The translations under genes were made by a program, and so were the position numbers. Positions 1-11,737 of a stretch of DNA of 64,000 bases are shown here, piece after piece. The notes beneath the pieces are model-generated. The model had not been told where the DNA came from and ran no database searches. It was given only the letters and a program-made list of their open reading frames with translations. The stretch is from Tolypeutes matacus. Taxonomy: Eukaryota > Chordata > Mammalia > Cingulata > Chlamyphoridae. Numbering within the stretch: the stretch's first letter is position 1; every line of letters starts with the position of its first letter. The DNA is taken from contig JAKSZT010033014.1 of the NCBI GenBank assembly GCA_026826555.1, forward strand, positions 69,707 to 133,706, written 5' to 3'.

Positions 1-2821
1 CTGCTAGATGAATTTGGTCCTTGACTTTCAGAACATTTAGTCTTACCCTGATAACATGTAAACAGTTGAGTCACTCTTTCTCACCTTTTGTACCAAACAC
101 ATCACTTTTTCCTTTCTGTATCTTTATATGGTCCTTCATGAGACAGGAAAATTTTGGAGGCTGTAAGTTATTTGTACAGTAGTACAATGATTTCATTTTT
201 GTATATGTCAATCTGTTTCTTTGCAAAAATTTTTTTGAAAATGTTTCCAATACATTCTCAAAAATTACAATATGTCAAAAAGCAGGTATTCATATATGGA
301 CACCTGCATTATAATCTCTCTGCCATTGGGAACAGTCCAATTGTGTCCAGAAAATCAGGAATATTTCCTAGAAACAAAACTCCTAGTGATGTAAACATTC
401 AGTACCGAATTGTGAAATCATGTAAAATGATTTCCTCTGGGTTATTGATTTAAAATTGTGATTATTCAAAAAAGGAGTCATCAGTGAGAAGCATTTCTTG
501 TCCTCCCATTATTTTTTCTCACGTTAGATTTGTTTAATATTATTCCAATAATTATTAGGAAGAAATTCTAGTCCAAAAGTTAAGGTAAAATATGCATGAC
601 ACAGGAACTCTTCTATTTGAAATCTTTTATTTTTACAGAGTTTTTGATTTAATAGGCTAAAATCTTTCCTTTCAAATTAACACTGACAGGGTATGGGGAA
701 AAATTCTTTCTGACTAAGTTAGGATTTATTTTTATAGCAAAACAAATAAAAAAACATTTTTAAAATATGTATACTTTAACAAATGCTTAAAATTTGTTTT
801 ATCAATTTTAAATCCTCCAAATTTCTCTGTGAGAGAATATCGTCATTGTAACCTGATGTAGAGTTAATATTCACCTCCAATGGAGCACATTCTTGTTTTA
901 AGGTATAATTATAACAGAAACGATAAGTTAAAAAAAAATACTTTTATGCTGTCGGTCAGGATTCTCAAACCTCTATTCCCAGCATGACTCCACACATGTC
1001 GGATTCTTTCTGACAGATCATGAGAAAATATGGCATTTTTTCCACCAGCCACTGAATACACTTTACGTTTAAAATTCACTTTTATAACCTGACTTCAACA
1101 TAACTGCCTAGTTGGTTGTATAGACTGCGTCTGCAGTGCAGTCTCTTGGGTTTTAAATTTTTCCACATAATCCTTAGTTGGTGAGTGGAGTTTTCTTTCT
1201 GTTCCAATTTCCAAAAGCAGCACACCACTCGGCAAAAGGAAATCACAGCTTGGATTCTGTCCACCATCATTCCGTTGTTCTCTTCTTTACTGATTTTAGC
1301 AGTACCTTATCTCTTGCTGCTCTCTTTTTCAAACAGTGCATTTTCCATGCCTCCAATGTCTGAATAATTAGTCTGCAAATGGGCTTGGGCCACACCAACT
1401 AAGATCCCAGCTTTGAAGGAGGAGTAAGAAGACAAGACTGGCCAGTAAAAGGGAAACTAATCATGGCCATTTTTCTGGGACTGCATTGGCAAGATGACCA
1501 GGATTTTGGTGTGTCAAACTCCACCTCTGCTAGAACATTTGGAATCCAATGAAGATGCTCGATTTCATTTTACACTGAAAGGTTATCCATTGCCCTGATC
1601 TGGGGTATTTGTGGTGTTTGGTGACTTTGATAATGAAGGCTCTTCATTGAGATGGCAATACTTTCTCATTATGTTCTGATTTCTTTCTCTGCCCTTGATC
1701 CCTTGCTTTTATGATCCATATTTGGAATTAATATGGTTTTCAAAGAGATCTTGTTATGTGTGTTAATTTAGGCAAAGGACGTGTGAGCACTTTACAAAGA
1801 CAACATTTTTTACTTAGAAAGATTGAATGCCTCAAAGTAAACTACACGATGACACAAATATTTATTTCACCGGTCAACATTAAAATGTCCACCATATCAT
1901 GGGGAATAAAATAATTAAAATTTGGTTATAACTTATTTTCCATAAATCAGACTGATTATTTTACTTTACATGTGTCAGGGCATTCTTAAAATTTTATTAT
2001 GATTGATTATATTAAATCTAATCTTATCTAGAGTCCTTTTCAAATCAACATTCTCTTTGGAACTAATATGCGTTTCAGTTGATAATTTTAAAATAAAAAT
2101 TTTCAAAAGCTTTAAAAAATCCATGCAATGTTCACTTTGTCCACATGATGCACTATTGGTTGAATTATCAAAAACACTGAGAGATAAACAGAAAAAGTTG
2201 TTGAAAGACTGCAAGCAAAGCACATATTCATTTCAGTGTCAACTAATGGATTAAGAGGTGAATAATAAGTATTTTTTGTATTTTCTTTATTTCCTATAAT
2301 TCTTAAAGCGCTATTGAAAACATTTAATAATGATTGAAGAGTAGAATGCACACCTCTGTGATTATATGAAGGACCATGTATGGTACACATTGGAGAAGAA
2401 ATATGGTGGTTTATTGGGATTTAATAAAAGAGCCATTTTTTTTAATTGTGGGGATGTCTGGGGTTGTACACATAATTTGAGCCATGGATAACAAGCATTA
2501 TTCATGTTTTAAAGATGCTCTGGCCAATTTTTAAAAAAGGAATCACAATTCAAGGTTCTGCTGGAGATATGTGTATGAGACTACTGTTAGGTGTTTTGCC
2601 CCTATATTTTCTAAAGTTGAGATATCTGATCTCGGTGTCTGATTTATATATGTTCAGAAAAGATTGATATGCATCACTAAAAATATATATTATGAGAAAG
2701 AGGGTGGGGAGGGACAAACATGATGCTTGGAATTACCTGTTTCTCTAAAGTGGTGTTCCTTTTTGTTTCTTCATTATCAGAGGTTGTAATCTGGCATGCA
2801 TAGAATGGAGGGCGATACCCT
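1..2821 (+). repeat. Satellite unit 1 (type A)
   Basis: This is a 2,821-bp unit measured from the CTGCTxGATG phase point used here for all units. Type A marks are GGAGGCTGTAAGTTATTTG near 160, the CATGTCGGATTCTTTCTGAC string near 996, and the TCACCGGTCAACATTAAAATG string near 1868. It ends with the A-type tail (TATGAGAAAGAGGGTGGGGA near 2689) that leads into a B or D unit. An A-tract follows CGATAAGTT near 930. No insertion is visible, so the unit is a good reference for the basic length. I see no gene in it. Confidence 0.85.
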
Positions 2822-4905
2822 CTTCTTGATGCAATAGGTCCTTGACTTTTATGAAACATTCCTCTTCCACATGATAACTTGTAAACAGTTGAGGCACTCT
2901 TCCTCACCTTGTGGTCCTTACAGGTACCTTTTGCAATTCTGTGTGTTGGCAATGTCCTTCATAAGCCATAAGAAAAATTTTGACACTGGGAGCTATTTTT
3001 ACTCGAGTTCCTTGGTTTCATTTATGTATATGTGGATCTGTTTCTTGGTAAGAATGATTTTGATTTTTTTCCCAACAATTCTAAAAAATTAAAATATGAT
3101 AAAAGAGCAGCTATTTGTATATGGTCCCCTGCATCACAATCTGCACAATATGCAAGAGCCCAATAATGTCTTGAAAATCAGGAATGTTTTCCTTGAAAAA
3201 AAAAATCCTGAGCTTTGCAAACTTGCAGTAAAGAATGGGGAAGTCATGTAAAAAGAGGTCCTCTGAATTATCGATTTAAAATTGTGATTATTCAACAAAG
3301 GGGAATAAGTGAGAAACCTATCTTGTGCTCCCATTATTTTTCAGCCAGTAAAAGTAGTTTAATATTATTCCAATAAATATTAAGAAAAAAATCTAGACCA
3401 AAAATTAAGGTAAAATATGCATTGCACAGTAACTCTTCTATTTGTAGCCTTTTATTTTTACAGGGTTTACTATTTAAAAGCGCTAAATACTTTCCTTTCC
3501 AATTAACATTGACAGGGAAGCAGGAAAAATTCTTTCTTCCTAATTAAAGATTGATTTATATACCATAATATATAATTAACCATTCTTTTAAAATGTATGT
3601 TTTAATGAGTATTAAATTTATTTTTTTTTAATTTTAAATAATCCCAACTACTCTATTAGAGAACACTGGTATTCTAATCAGACTTATTGCTAATTTTCAC
3701 CTCCAACTGGACACATTCTTGTTTTCCTTAATATATATTTCTAACAGAATCTATAAATAAATAAATAAAAAAACATTAATACAATCAGTCAGGAAACTCA
3801 AGCCTCTATACCCCAGCATGATTCCACATGTGTTAGAAACTTTCTCACAGCTAAGGAGAAAATATTATTGCATTTTTTTCCACCAGCCACTGACCATACT
3901 TTGTGTTTACAGTACACTTTCATACCCTAACTTCAATATATCTGGCTATATGGTTGTATAGGTTGTGTCTGTAGTGAAGCCTCTTGGGTTTTAATTTTTC
4001 CACATACTCCTGAGTTGTGTAACGGTGTATTCTCTCTGTTTCAATTTTTAAAAAGCACTGCACCACAACTCCCAAGGAAATGAGAGCTTGGATTTTTTCC
4101 TCCAGGATTCTGTTGTTCCCCTCTTTTCTGTTTTTAGCAGTGCCTTCTCTCCTGCTGCAGTCATTTCCAAACGGCCTGTTTTCCATGCCACCAAGGTCCG
4201 AATAATTATCCTGCAAAAGTGTTTGGGTCACACCCAGCTAAGGTCCCTTCTTTGAAGGAGCAGAAAGAATACAAGCCTAGCTCGTAAAAGGGACACGATT
4301 CCTGGCCATATTTCCTGGTATTGCATTGGCCGGAAGACCAGGATTTTGGTGTGCCACACTCCACCTTGCCGACTCCATTTGGAATCCAATGCAGAACTAC
4401 GATTTCATTTCAAATGGTAAGTTTATCCATGGCCCTGATTAGAGATATATTGGTGATTGGTGAACTTTGATAATGAAGGCAATTCATTGAGATGGCAATA
4501 CTTTGTAATTCTATTCCTATTTCTTCCTCTGCCTTTGATTCCATTGCTCTGAGTATCTCTAGTTGGAAAGAATATGGTTTTCCAAGGGATCCTGTTTGGT
4601 TTGGTAATTCAGGCAAAGGACATGTGAGCACTTTACTAAGGGGAAGTTTCTTACTCAAAAAGAATGAATGCCTCAATGCAAACTGCACGATGAAACAAAA
4701 ATTTATTTCACCCCTTGAGATTATAATTTCCACAATTTCATGGGGAATAAAATAATTAAATATTTTTTATAATTCATTTCGATAAAACCAGACTGATTAT
4801 TTTCCTTTACATGTGCATGTGCCTTCTTAAATCTTTATTATGATTGATTACAGTAAATCTAATCTTATCTAAAATCCCCTTTCAAATCAACATTTTCTTT
4901 CAATC

Positions 4906-4919
4906 TAATATACGTTTCC
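4906..4919. repeat. Left target-site duplication of SINE copy 1
   Basis: The 14-mer TAATATACGTTTCC lies immediately before the SINE and is repeated exactly at 5109-5122, directly after its A-rich tail. Other satellite units have this string only once at this place, so the second copy was made by insertion. Confidence 0.9.
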
Positions 4920-5108
4920 GGGAAGCGGCTGTGGCTCCATCAGTAGGGCTCCCGTTTACCATATGGGAGGCCCCGGGTTCGGTTCCCGGGGCCTCCTGGT
5001 GAGGGCAGGCCCGCCCGCACGGCGTGGTTGGCTGGCCCAGCAGGCGCAAGCAGCAAGGGGGGGATAAATGAATAAATAAATAAAATCTTTAAAAAATAAA
5101 TAAATAAA
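4920..5108 (+). mobile_element. tRNA-derived SINE (DAS-like, xenarthran), copy 1
   Basis: The element starts GGGAAGCGGCTGTGGCTCCA (first base at 4920) and has an A-box-like TGGCTCCATCAGTAGG and a B box GGTTCGGTTCC. Inverted CTCCC/GGGAG arms resemble an anticodon stem. A GC-rich tRNA-unrelated middle follows, and the element ends in AATAAATAAATAAAATC and further AAATA repeats. Perfect 14-bp target duplications flank it, which is typical of L1-driven retroposition. The head matches my memory of the armadillo DAS SINEs, described as tRNA-Ala-like; that family name is recall, not a search. It differs at a few bases from copy 2. It is a retroposon rather than a working tRNA gene. Confidence 0.9.
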
Positions 5109-5122
5109 TAATATACGTTTCC
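5109..5122. repeat. Right target-site duplication of SINE copy 1
   Basis: Exact second copy of the 14-mer at 4906-4919. It resumes the satellite text (CATTCATAATTTTAAAAT) where it was interrupted. Confidence 0.9.
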
Positions 5123-5874
5123 ATTCATAATTTTAAAATAAAGTCTTTTCATTAGCTTTTAAAAAGCCATGCATTTTTCACTTTACCCACATGATGCACT
5201 ATGGGATGAGTTATTAAGATAACTGAGAGAGAAACGAAAAAATTTGTTCAAGGATGTTGAGAAAAGCACCTTTGCATGGCAGTGTCAACAAATGGATTCA
5301 GAGGTGAAAAATATTTTATTTACTGTTCTGGATTCTGTTTATTTATAATAATTCTTAAAGAGCTGTTGAAAACTTTTAATAATGATTGAAGAGAAGAATG
5401 CACACCTCTGTGATTATATGAAGGACCAGGGAATGTACACATTGGATAAGAAAGATAGTGGTTTAATATGTATCTATAAAACTGATTTGTTTTAATAATC
5501 GTGGCTATGTCTGGAACTGTACATCCAGTTAAGCCATGGATACTAGTTATTAGATATGTTTTAAAGATGTTCTTGCCAATTTTTAAAAAGGGAATCACAA
5601 TTCAATGTTCCGCTGGAGAAGTGTGTATGGGATGACTATTAGGTGTTATGCCCCTTTATTTTCTTATGGTGAGATTTCTACTCTCGGCTTCAGGTTTATA
5701 TATGTTCATGTATGATTGACATGCATCACTAAAAATATGTATTAAGGGAAAGCAGGGGGAGAGAGACAAATATGAACCTTTGGAATTACCTATTTCTCGA
5801 AAGTGGTCTTCCTTTTTTGTTTCTTCAGTATGGAGGCTGTAATCTGGCATGCATAGAATGGAGGGCCGTCCACT

Positions 5875-8712
5875 TTGTTTGATGGAAATGGTCCTTGATT
5901 TTTATGAACCATTCCTCTTCTACATGATATCTTGTAAACAGTTGAGTCACTCTTTCCCACCTTGGGGACCTTACAGGTCCCTTTTGAATTTCTGGGTGTT
6001 GGCAAGGTCCTCCATAAGCCAGAAGAGAAATATGGACGCTGGGAATTAATTTTACTCATTTCTTTGTTTCATTTGTGTATATGTGGATATGTTTCTTGGT
6101 AAGAATAATTATGATTTTCTTCCCAATAATTCTCAAAAATTACTATATGCCAAAAGAGCAGATATATGGACACCTGCATCACAATTTCTGCACCATCACC
6201 AAGAGCCCAATAATGTCTTGAAAATCTGGAATGGTTTCCTTGAAAAAAACTCCAGAACCTTGTAAACATTCAATAAACACTCATGAAGTCATGTAAAAAG
6301 ATGTCCTCTGAATTATCGATTCAGAATTGTGATTATTCCAAAAAGGAGAATCAGTGAGAAACATTTCTTGTGCTCCCATTATTTTTCTGTTAGTTAGAGT
6401 AGTTTAAAATTATTCCAATATATACTAGGAAGAAAATGTAGTCCAAAATTTGAGGTAAAATGTGAATTCCACAGGAATTCTTCTATTTGTGGTCTTTTAT
6501 TTTTACAGAGTTTAAAATTTAAAAGGGATAAAGGCTTTCCTTTCCAATTAATATTGAGAGGGTAGGGGGAAAATTCATTTTCCCTAAGTAAAGCTTGATT
6601 TATATACCATAATATATAATTAGCCATTCTTTTAAAATGTATGTTTTAATGAAGTCTTAAATTTAATTTTTGTATTTTAAATATTCCCAATTACTCCATG
6701 AGAGAACACTGGCATTCTATTTGGACATATTGCTAAATTTCTCATCCAATTGGTCAAATTATTGTTTTCCTTAATATATGTTTATAATAGAATATATAAA
6801 TAAAAAAAAAACAAACATTTATGCAGTCGGTCAGAATTGTCAAACCTCTATTACCAACATGACTCCACAAGTGTTTTAAACTTTCTGAAAGATCATGAGT
6901 AAATATTTTTGCATTTTTTCCACCAGCCACTGACTATACTTTATGTTTAAAATACACTTTCATACCGTGACTTCAACATATCTTGATAGTTGTTTTTATG
7001 GGAAGTGTCTTCATTGAAAACACTTGAGTTTAATTTTTCCACATACTCCTGAGTTCCTTATTGGAGGTTTCTTTCTATTTTAATTTTCAACCAGCACTGC
7101 ATCACACTGTACAGATGAATCAGCACTTGGTTGCCATTGCTCAGGATTCCATTTTTCCCCTCTTTTCTGTTTTTAGCACTGCCTTCACTCCTGCTGTTGT
7201 CTTTTCCAAACATCCCATTCGTCCATGCCCCCAAGGTCCAAATTATTACCCTGTAGAAGTGTTTGTGCCACATCCAGATATCGTCCCTGCTCTGGAGAAG
7301 CAGAAAGAAGACAAGCCTGGCCAGTAACAGGGAAAGAAATTCTGACCATTTGTCATGGGACTGCATTGGCTGGATGACCAGGATTTTTGTGTTAAAAGGC
7401 TCCACCCCTGCGAGCCCTTTTGGAATCCAATGCAGAAGTTTGATTTCATTTTAAATGGAAAGGTTATCCATTGCCCTGATCTGGGATATACATGGTGTCT
7501 GGTGACCTTTTATAATGAAGACTCTTCACTGAGGTGGCAGTCCTTTCTCATTCTATTCTAATATTTTCCTCTGCCCTTGATTCCATTTTGCCTAGGATCT
7601 CAAGTTGGATATTATATGGTTTTCAAAGTGTTCTTGTTTTGTGTGGTAATTTAGCCAAAGTATTAGTGAACACTTTACAAAGGGGACATTTTTTACTAAG
7701 AAAGAATCAAACCCTCAAAGTAAACTGCATCATAAAACAAAAATTTATTTCACCCCTAGAAATTATAAGGTCCACTATTTCCCGGGGAATAGAATAATTA
7801 AAATTTTGTTATTATTTATTTCCCCTAAATATGCCTGATTATTTTCATTTACATGTGTCTGTGCTTTCTTAAATCTTTATTATGACTGATCATATTAAAT
7901 CTAATCTTACCTAAAATCCCTTTTCAAATCAACATTCTCTTTCAATCTAATATACATTTCAGTCCATAATTAAAAATTAAAGTCATTTCAACAGCTTTAA
8001 CACAGCCATGAATTGTTCACTTTTCCCATGTCATGCACTAGGGGATGAGTGGTTAAAAAAACTTTGAGTTAAACGGAAAAATTTGTTCCAGGATGGTGAG
8101 AAAGCACCTTTGCATGCCATTGTCAATGAAAGGATTGAGAGGTGAATAATATTTTATTTATTCTTCTGGATTCTCTTTATTTATTTTAATTCTTAAGGAG
8201 CTGTATAAAACATTTAATAATGATTGAAGAGAAAAATTCACACTTCTGTGAATGTGTGAAGCACCAGGGAATGTACACATTTGATAAGTAAGATAGTGGT
8301 TTAATATGTATTAATAAAACAGACTTGTTGTAAAAGTAGTGAGGATATGTGAGATTTTACAGCTTAGTTCAACCATGAATAATAAGCATTAGTCATATTT
8401 TAAAGATGCTTTGGCCAATTTTTAAAAAAGGAATCACAATTCAAAGATTTCTAGCAGATGTGTGTACTGGACGACTGTTAAGTGTCATGCCCCTTAATTT
8501 TCTAAGGTTCAGATATTGGCTCTTGGCTTCAGCTCTTGTATGTTCATGTATGATTGATATGCATCACTAAAAATATATATTAAGTGAAAGAGTGTGCGGA
8601 GAAACAAATATGAAAATTTTAATTATCTATTTCCCTAAAGTCAGCTTCCTTTAGTGTTGCTTCATTATCAAAGATTGTAATCTCCCAAGCATAGAAGGGA
8701 GTACGTTGCCCT
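5875..8712 (+). repeat. Satellite unit 3 (type C)
   Basis: This is a 2,838-bp unit with no insertion. C marks are AGAATTGTCAAACCTCTATT near 6830, GTTTTAAACTTTCTGAAAG near 6873, and CACCCCTAGAAATTATAAGG near 7752. The tail (AAGTGAAAGAGTGTGCGG near 8582) is the kind that precedes A units. It lacks the inverted segment found in the C units at 17391 and 27446, so it represents the older form. No gene seen. Confidence 0.84.
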
Positions 8713-11520
8713 CTGCTGGATGGATTTGTTCCTTGACTTTGGGAAACTTTCCTCTTACCTTGATAATTTGTAAAAAGCTGAGTCACTCTTTCTCACCTTG
8801 TGCACCCTTTTCCCTTCTGTGTGTTGGCAAGGTCCTTCATAAGCCATATGAGAATTTTGGAGGCTGTAAGTTATTTGTACAGTAGTTCAATGGTTTCATT
8901 TTTGTATAGGTTGATCTGTTTCTTTGAAAAAAAATTTTTGAAAAGTATTCCATTACATTCTCCAAAACTACAGTATGTGAAAAAGCAGGTATTCATACAT
9001 GGACACCTGCATCACAATCTCTGCGCCATTGGGAACAGCTCAATTGTTTCCAGAAAAATCAAGAAAGTTTCCTTGAAAAAAAACCTCGAGTGATGTAAAC
9101 ATTTAGTACAGAATTGTGAAGTCATGTAAAATGATGTCCTCTGTATTAGTGATTTAAAATTGTGATTATTCAAAAAAGGAATTATCAGTGAGAAGCATTT
9201 CTTGTCCTCCCATTATTTTTTTTTTTAGTTAGAGTTGTTTAATGTTATTCCAATAATTATTAGGAAGAAACTTTACTCCAAAAGTGAAGTTAAAATATGC
9301 ATGCCACAGAAACTCTTCTATATGAAGCCTTTTATTTTTACAGAATTTTCTATTTAAAAGGTTAAATCATTACTTTCAAATAACATTGACAGGTTATGGG
9401 GAAAAATACTTTCTGCCTAAGTAAGGATTTATTTTTATAGCAAAACAAATAATTAACCATTTTTTAAACATGTATATTTTAACAAAGGCTTAAAATTTCT
9501 TTTTTCAATTTTAAATTCTCCAAATTGCTCTTTGAGAGAATATCGTTTTTGTAAGCTGATGTAGAGTTAATTTGCACCTCCAATGGGACATATTCTTGTT
9601 TGTTTAAGGTATAATTATAACAGAATCTATAAGTTAAAAAAAAAAACTTTCAAGCTGTCGTCAGGATTCTCAAACATCTATTCCCATCATGACTCCACAC
9701 ATGTTGAATTCTTCCTGACAGATCATGAGAAAATATTATGGCATTTTTCCACCAGCCACTGACTACACTTTATGTTTAAAATGCACTTTCATACCCTGAC
9801 TTCAACATAACTGGCTAGTTGGTTGTATAGGCTGTGTCTGCAGTGCAGTCTCTTGGGTTTTAATTTTTCCCACATAATTTTGATTTGGTGAGTGGAGTTT
9901 TCTTTCTGTTCAAATTTCCAAAAAGCAACACACCACACTGCACAAGGAAATTTCAACTTGGATTCTGTCCTCCATGATTCTGTTGTTCTCCTCTTTACTG
10001 TTTTTAGCAGTGCCTTATCTCTTGCTGCTCTCTTTTCCAAACAGTGTATTCTCCATGCCCCCAAACTCTGTATAATTAGTCTGCAAAAGTGTTTGGGCCC
10101 ACACCCAACTAAGTTCCCAGCTTTGAAGGAGCAGAAAGAAGAAAAGACTGGCCAGTAACCGGGAAATGAATCCTTTCCATTTTTCCTGGGACTGCATTCG
10201 CAGGATGAACAGGAATTTGGTGAGCCACACTGTCCCCCTGTGAGCCTTTTTGGAATCCATTGCTGAAGTACGATTTTATTTTACATGCAGTTTTCCCATT
10301 GCCCTGATGTAATATATATGTGGTGTTTGGTGGACTTTGATAATGAAGGCTCTCCATTGAGATGGCAATACTTTCCCATTCTATTCTGATTTCTTCCTCT
10401 GCCTTTGATTCCATGCTCTGAGTATCTCTAGTTGGAAATAATATGGTTTTCCAAGTGATCCTGTTATATTTGGTAATTTAGGTAAAGGACGTGTGAGCAC
10501 TTTACAAAGGGGACGTTTTTTACTCAGAAAGAATGAATGACTCAATGTAAACTGCGCGATGAAACAAAAATTTATTTCACATGTTGAGATTATAATTTCC
10601 ACAATTTCATGGGGAATAAAATAATTTAAAAAATTTAATAATTCATTTCCCTAAACTCAAACTGATTATTTTCCTGTACATGTGCCTGTGCCTCATTAAA
10701 TCTTCATTAAGATTGATTATAATAAATCTAATTTTACCTAAAATTCCTTTTCAAATCAACATTCTCTTTCAATCTAATATACATTCCCGTTCATAATTTT
10801 AAAATAGTCTTTTCAATAGCTTTTAAAAATCCATGCATTTTTCACTTTGTCCACATATTACACAATGGGATGAGTTTTTAAGATAACTGAGAGAGAAACA
10901 GAAAAAGTTGTTCACGGATGCTGAGAAAAGCACTTTTGCATGGCAGTGTCAACAAATAGATTAAGAGCTGAATAATATTTTATTTACTGTTCTGGATTCT
11001 ATTTATTTATTATAATTCTTAAAGAGCTGTTGGAAACGTTTAGTAATGATTGAAGAGAGGAATGCGCACCACTGTGATTATATGAAGGAACAGGGAATGT
11101 ACACATTGGATAAGAAAGATAGTGGTTTAATATGTATTAATAAAACAGATTTGTTTTATTAATCGTGGGTATGTCTGGAACTGTACACAGAGGTAAGCCA
11201 TGGATACTAGGCATTAGTCATGTTTTAAAGATGTTCTTGTCAATTTTTTAAAAGGGAATCACAATTCAAGTTTCTGCTGGAGATGTGTGTATGGGATGAC
11301 TCTTAGGTGTTATGCCCCTTTATTTTTTTATGATGAGATTTCTACTCTCAGCATCACGTTTATAAAAGTTCATGTATGATTGACATGCATCACTAAAAAT
11401 ATATATTAAGGGAAAGCAGGGATAGAGAGGCAAATATGAAGCTTAGGGATTACCTATTTCTCTAAAGTGGACTTCCTTTTGTATTTCTTCAGTATGCCGG
11501 CTGTAATCTTGTGTGCATAG
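8713..11520 (+). repeat. Satellite unit 4 (type A start, B/D-like end)
   Basis: The first two-thirds carry A-type marks (GGAGGCTGTAAGTTATTTG near 8860, CATGTTGAATTCTTCCTGAC near 9699). From about 10250-10400 onward the text switches to the B/D form (CTCTGCCTTTGATTCCAT with CTCTGAGTATCTCTAG, then GTTGAGATTATAATTTCCAC), and the tail is AAGGGAAAGCAGGGATAG. The unit is therefore a recombinant, joined in register so that its length stays normal. No gene seen. Confidence 0.8.
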
Positions 11521-11737
11521 AGTGGACATTTATTCTTCACCGGTGAAATAAATATTCGTTTATTCGTGCAGTTTACTTTGAGGCATTCATTCTTTCTAAG
11601 TAAATATGTCCTCTTGTAAAGTGCTCACACGACTTTTGCCTAAATTACCACACGTAACAAGATCTCTTGGAAAACATTAAATTTTCCAAATAGAGATCCT
11701 AAGAGCAATGGAATGAAGGGCAGAGGAACAAATTAGA
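11521..11737 (-). other. Inverted ~215-bp satellite segment, copy 1
   Basis: Read on the minus strand this stretch reproduces the part of a satellite unit that runs from CTCTGCCCTTGATTCCATTG to CACCGGTCAAGATTAAAATG, which is in direct orientation at about 1677-1893 of unit 1. Here it begins AGTGGACATTT and ends near CAAATTAGA. It replaces roughly 40 bp of the usual unit start, between GCATAG and CATTGATTTTxATGAACC. The A-type marks (CCCTTGATT, CCGGTxAAGAT) suggest an A unit as donor. Confidence 0.85.

Larger units (their letters stand above)
2822..5874 (+). repeat. Satellite unit 2 (type B) carrying a SINE
   Basis: The unit is 3,053 bp, or about 2.85 kb after removing the SINE and one copy of its target duplication. 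B-type marks are GACACTGGGAGCTATTTTTA near 2981, the CAGTCAGGAAACTCAAGCC landmark at 3784, and TTTCTCACAGC near 3840. The tail (AAGGGAAAGCAGGGGGAGAG near 5744) is the kind that precedes C units. Apart from the SINE no gene is visible. The short open frames are not consistent between copies. Confidence 0.83.

Noticed and set aside
4920..4995. A functional tRNA gene
   Set aside because: Box A and box B motifs are present, but the cloverleaf is imperfect. The sequence continues into a tRNA-unrelated region and an A-rich tail flanked by target duplications, so it is a SINE.
4940..5152. Minus-strand frame with a Pro/Gly-rich C-terminal half (also at 51758-51955)
   Set aside because: It is the reverse translation of the tRNA-derived SINE and appears only where the SINE is inserted.
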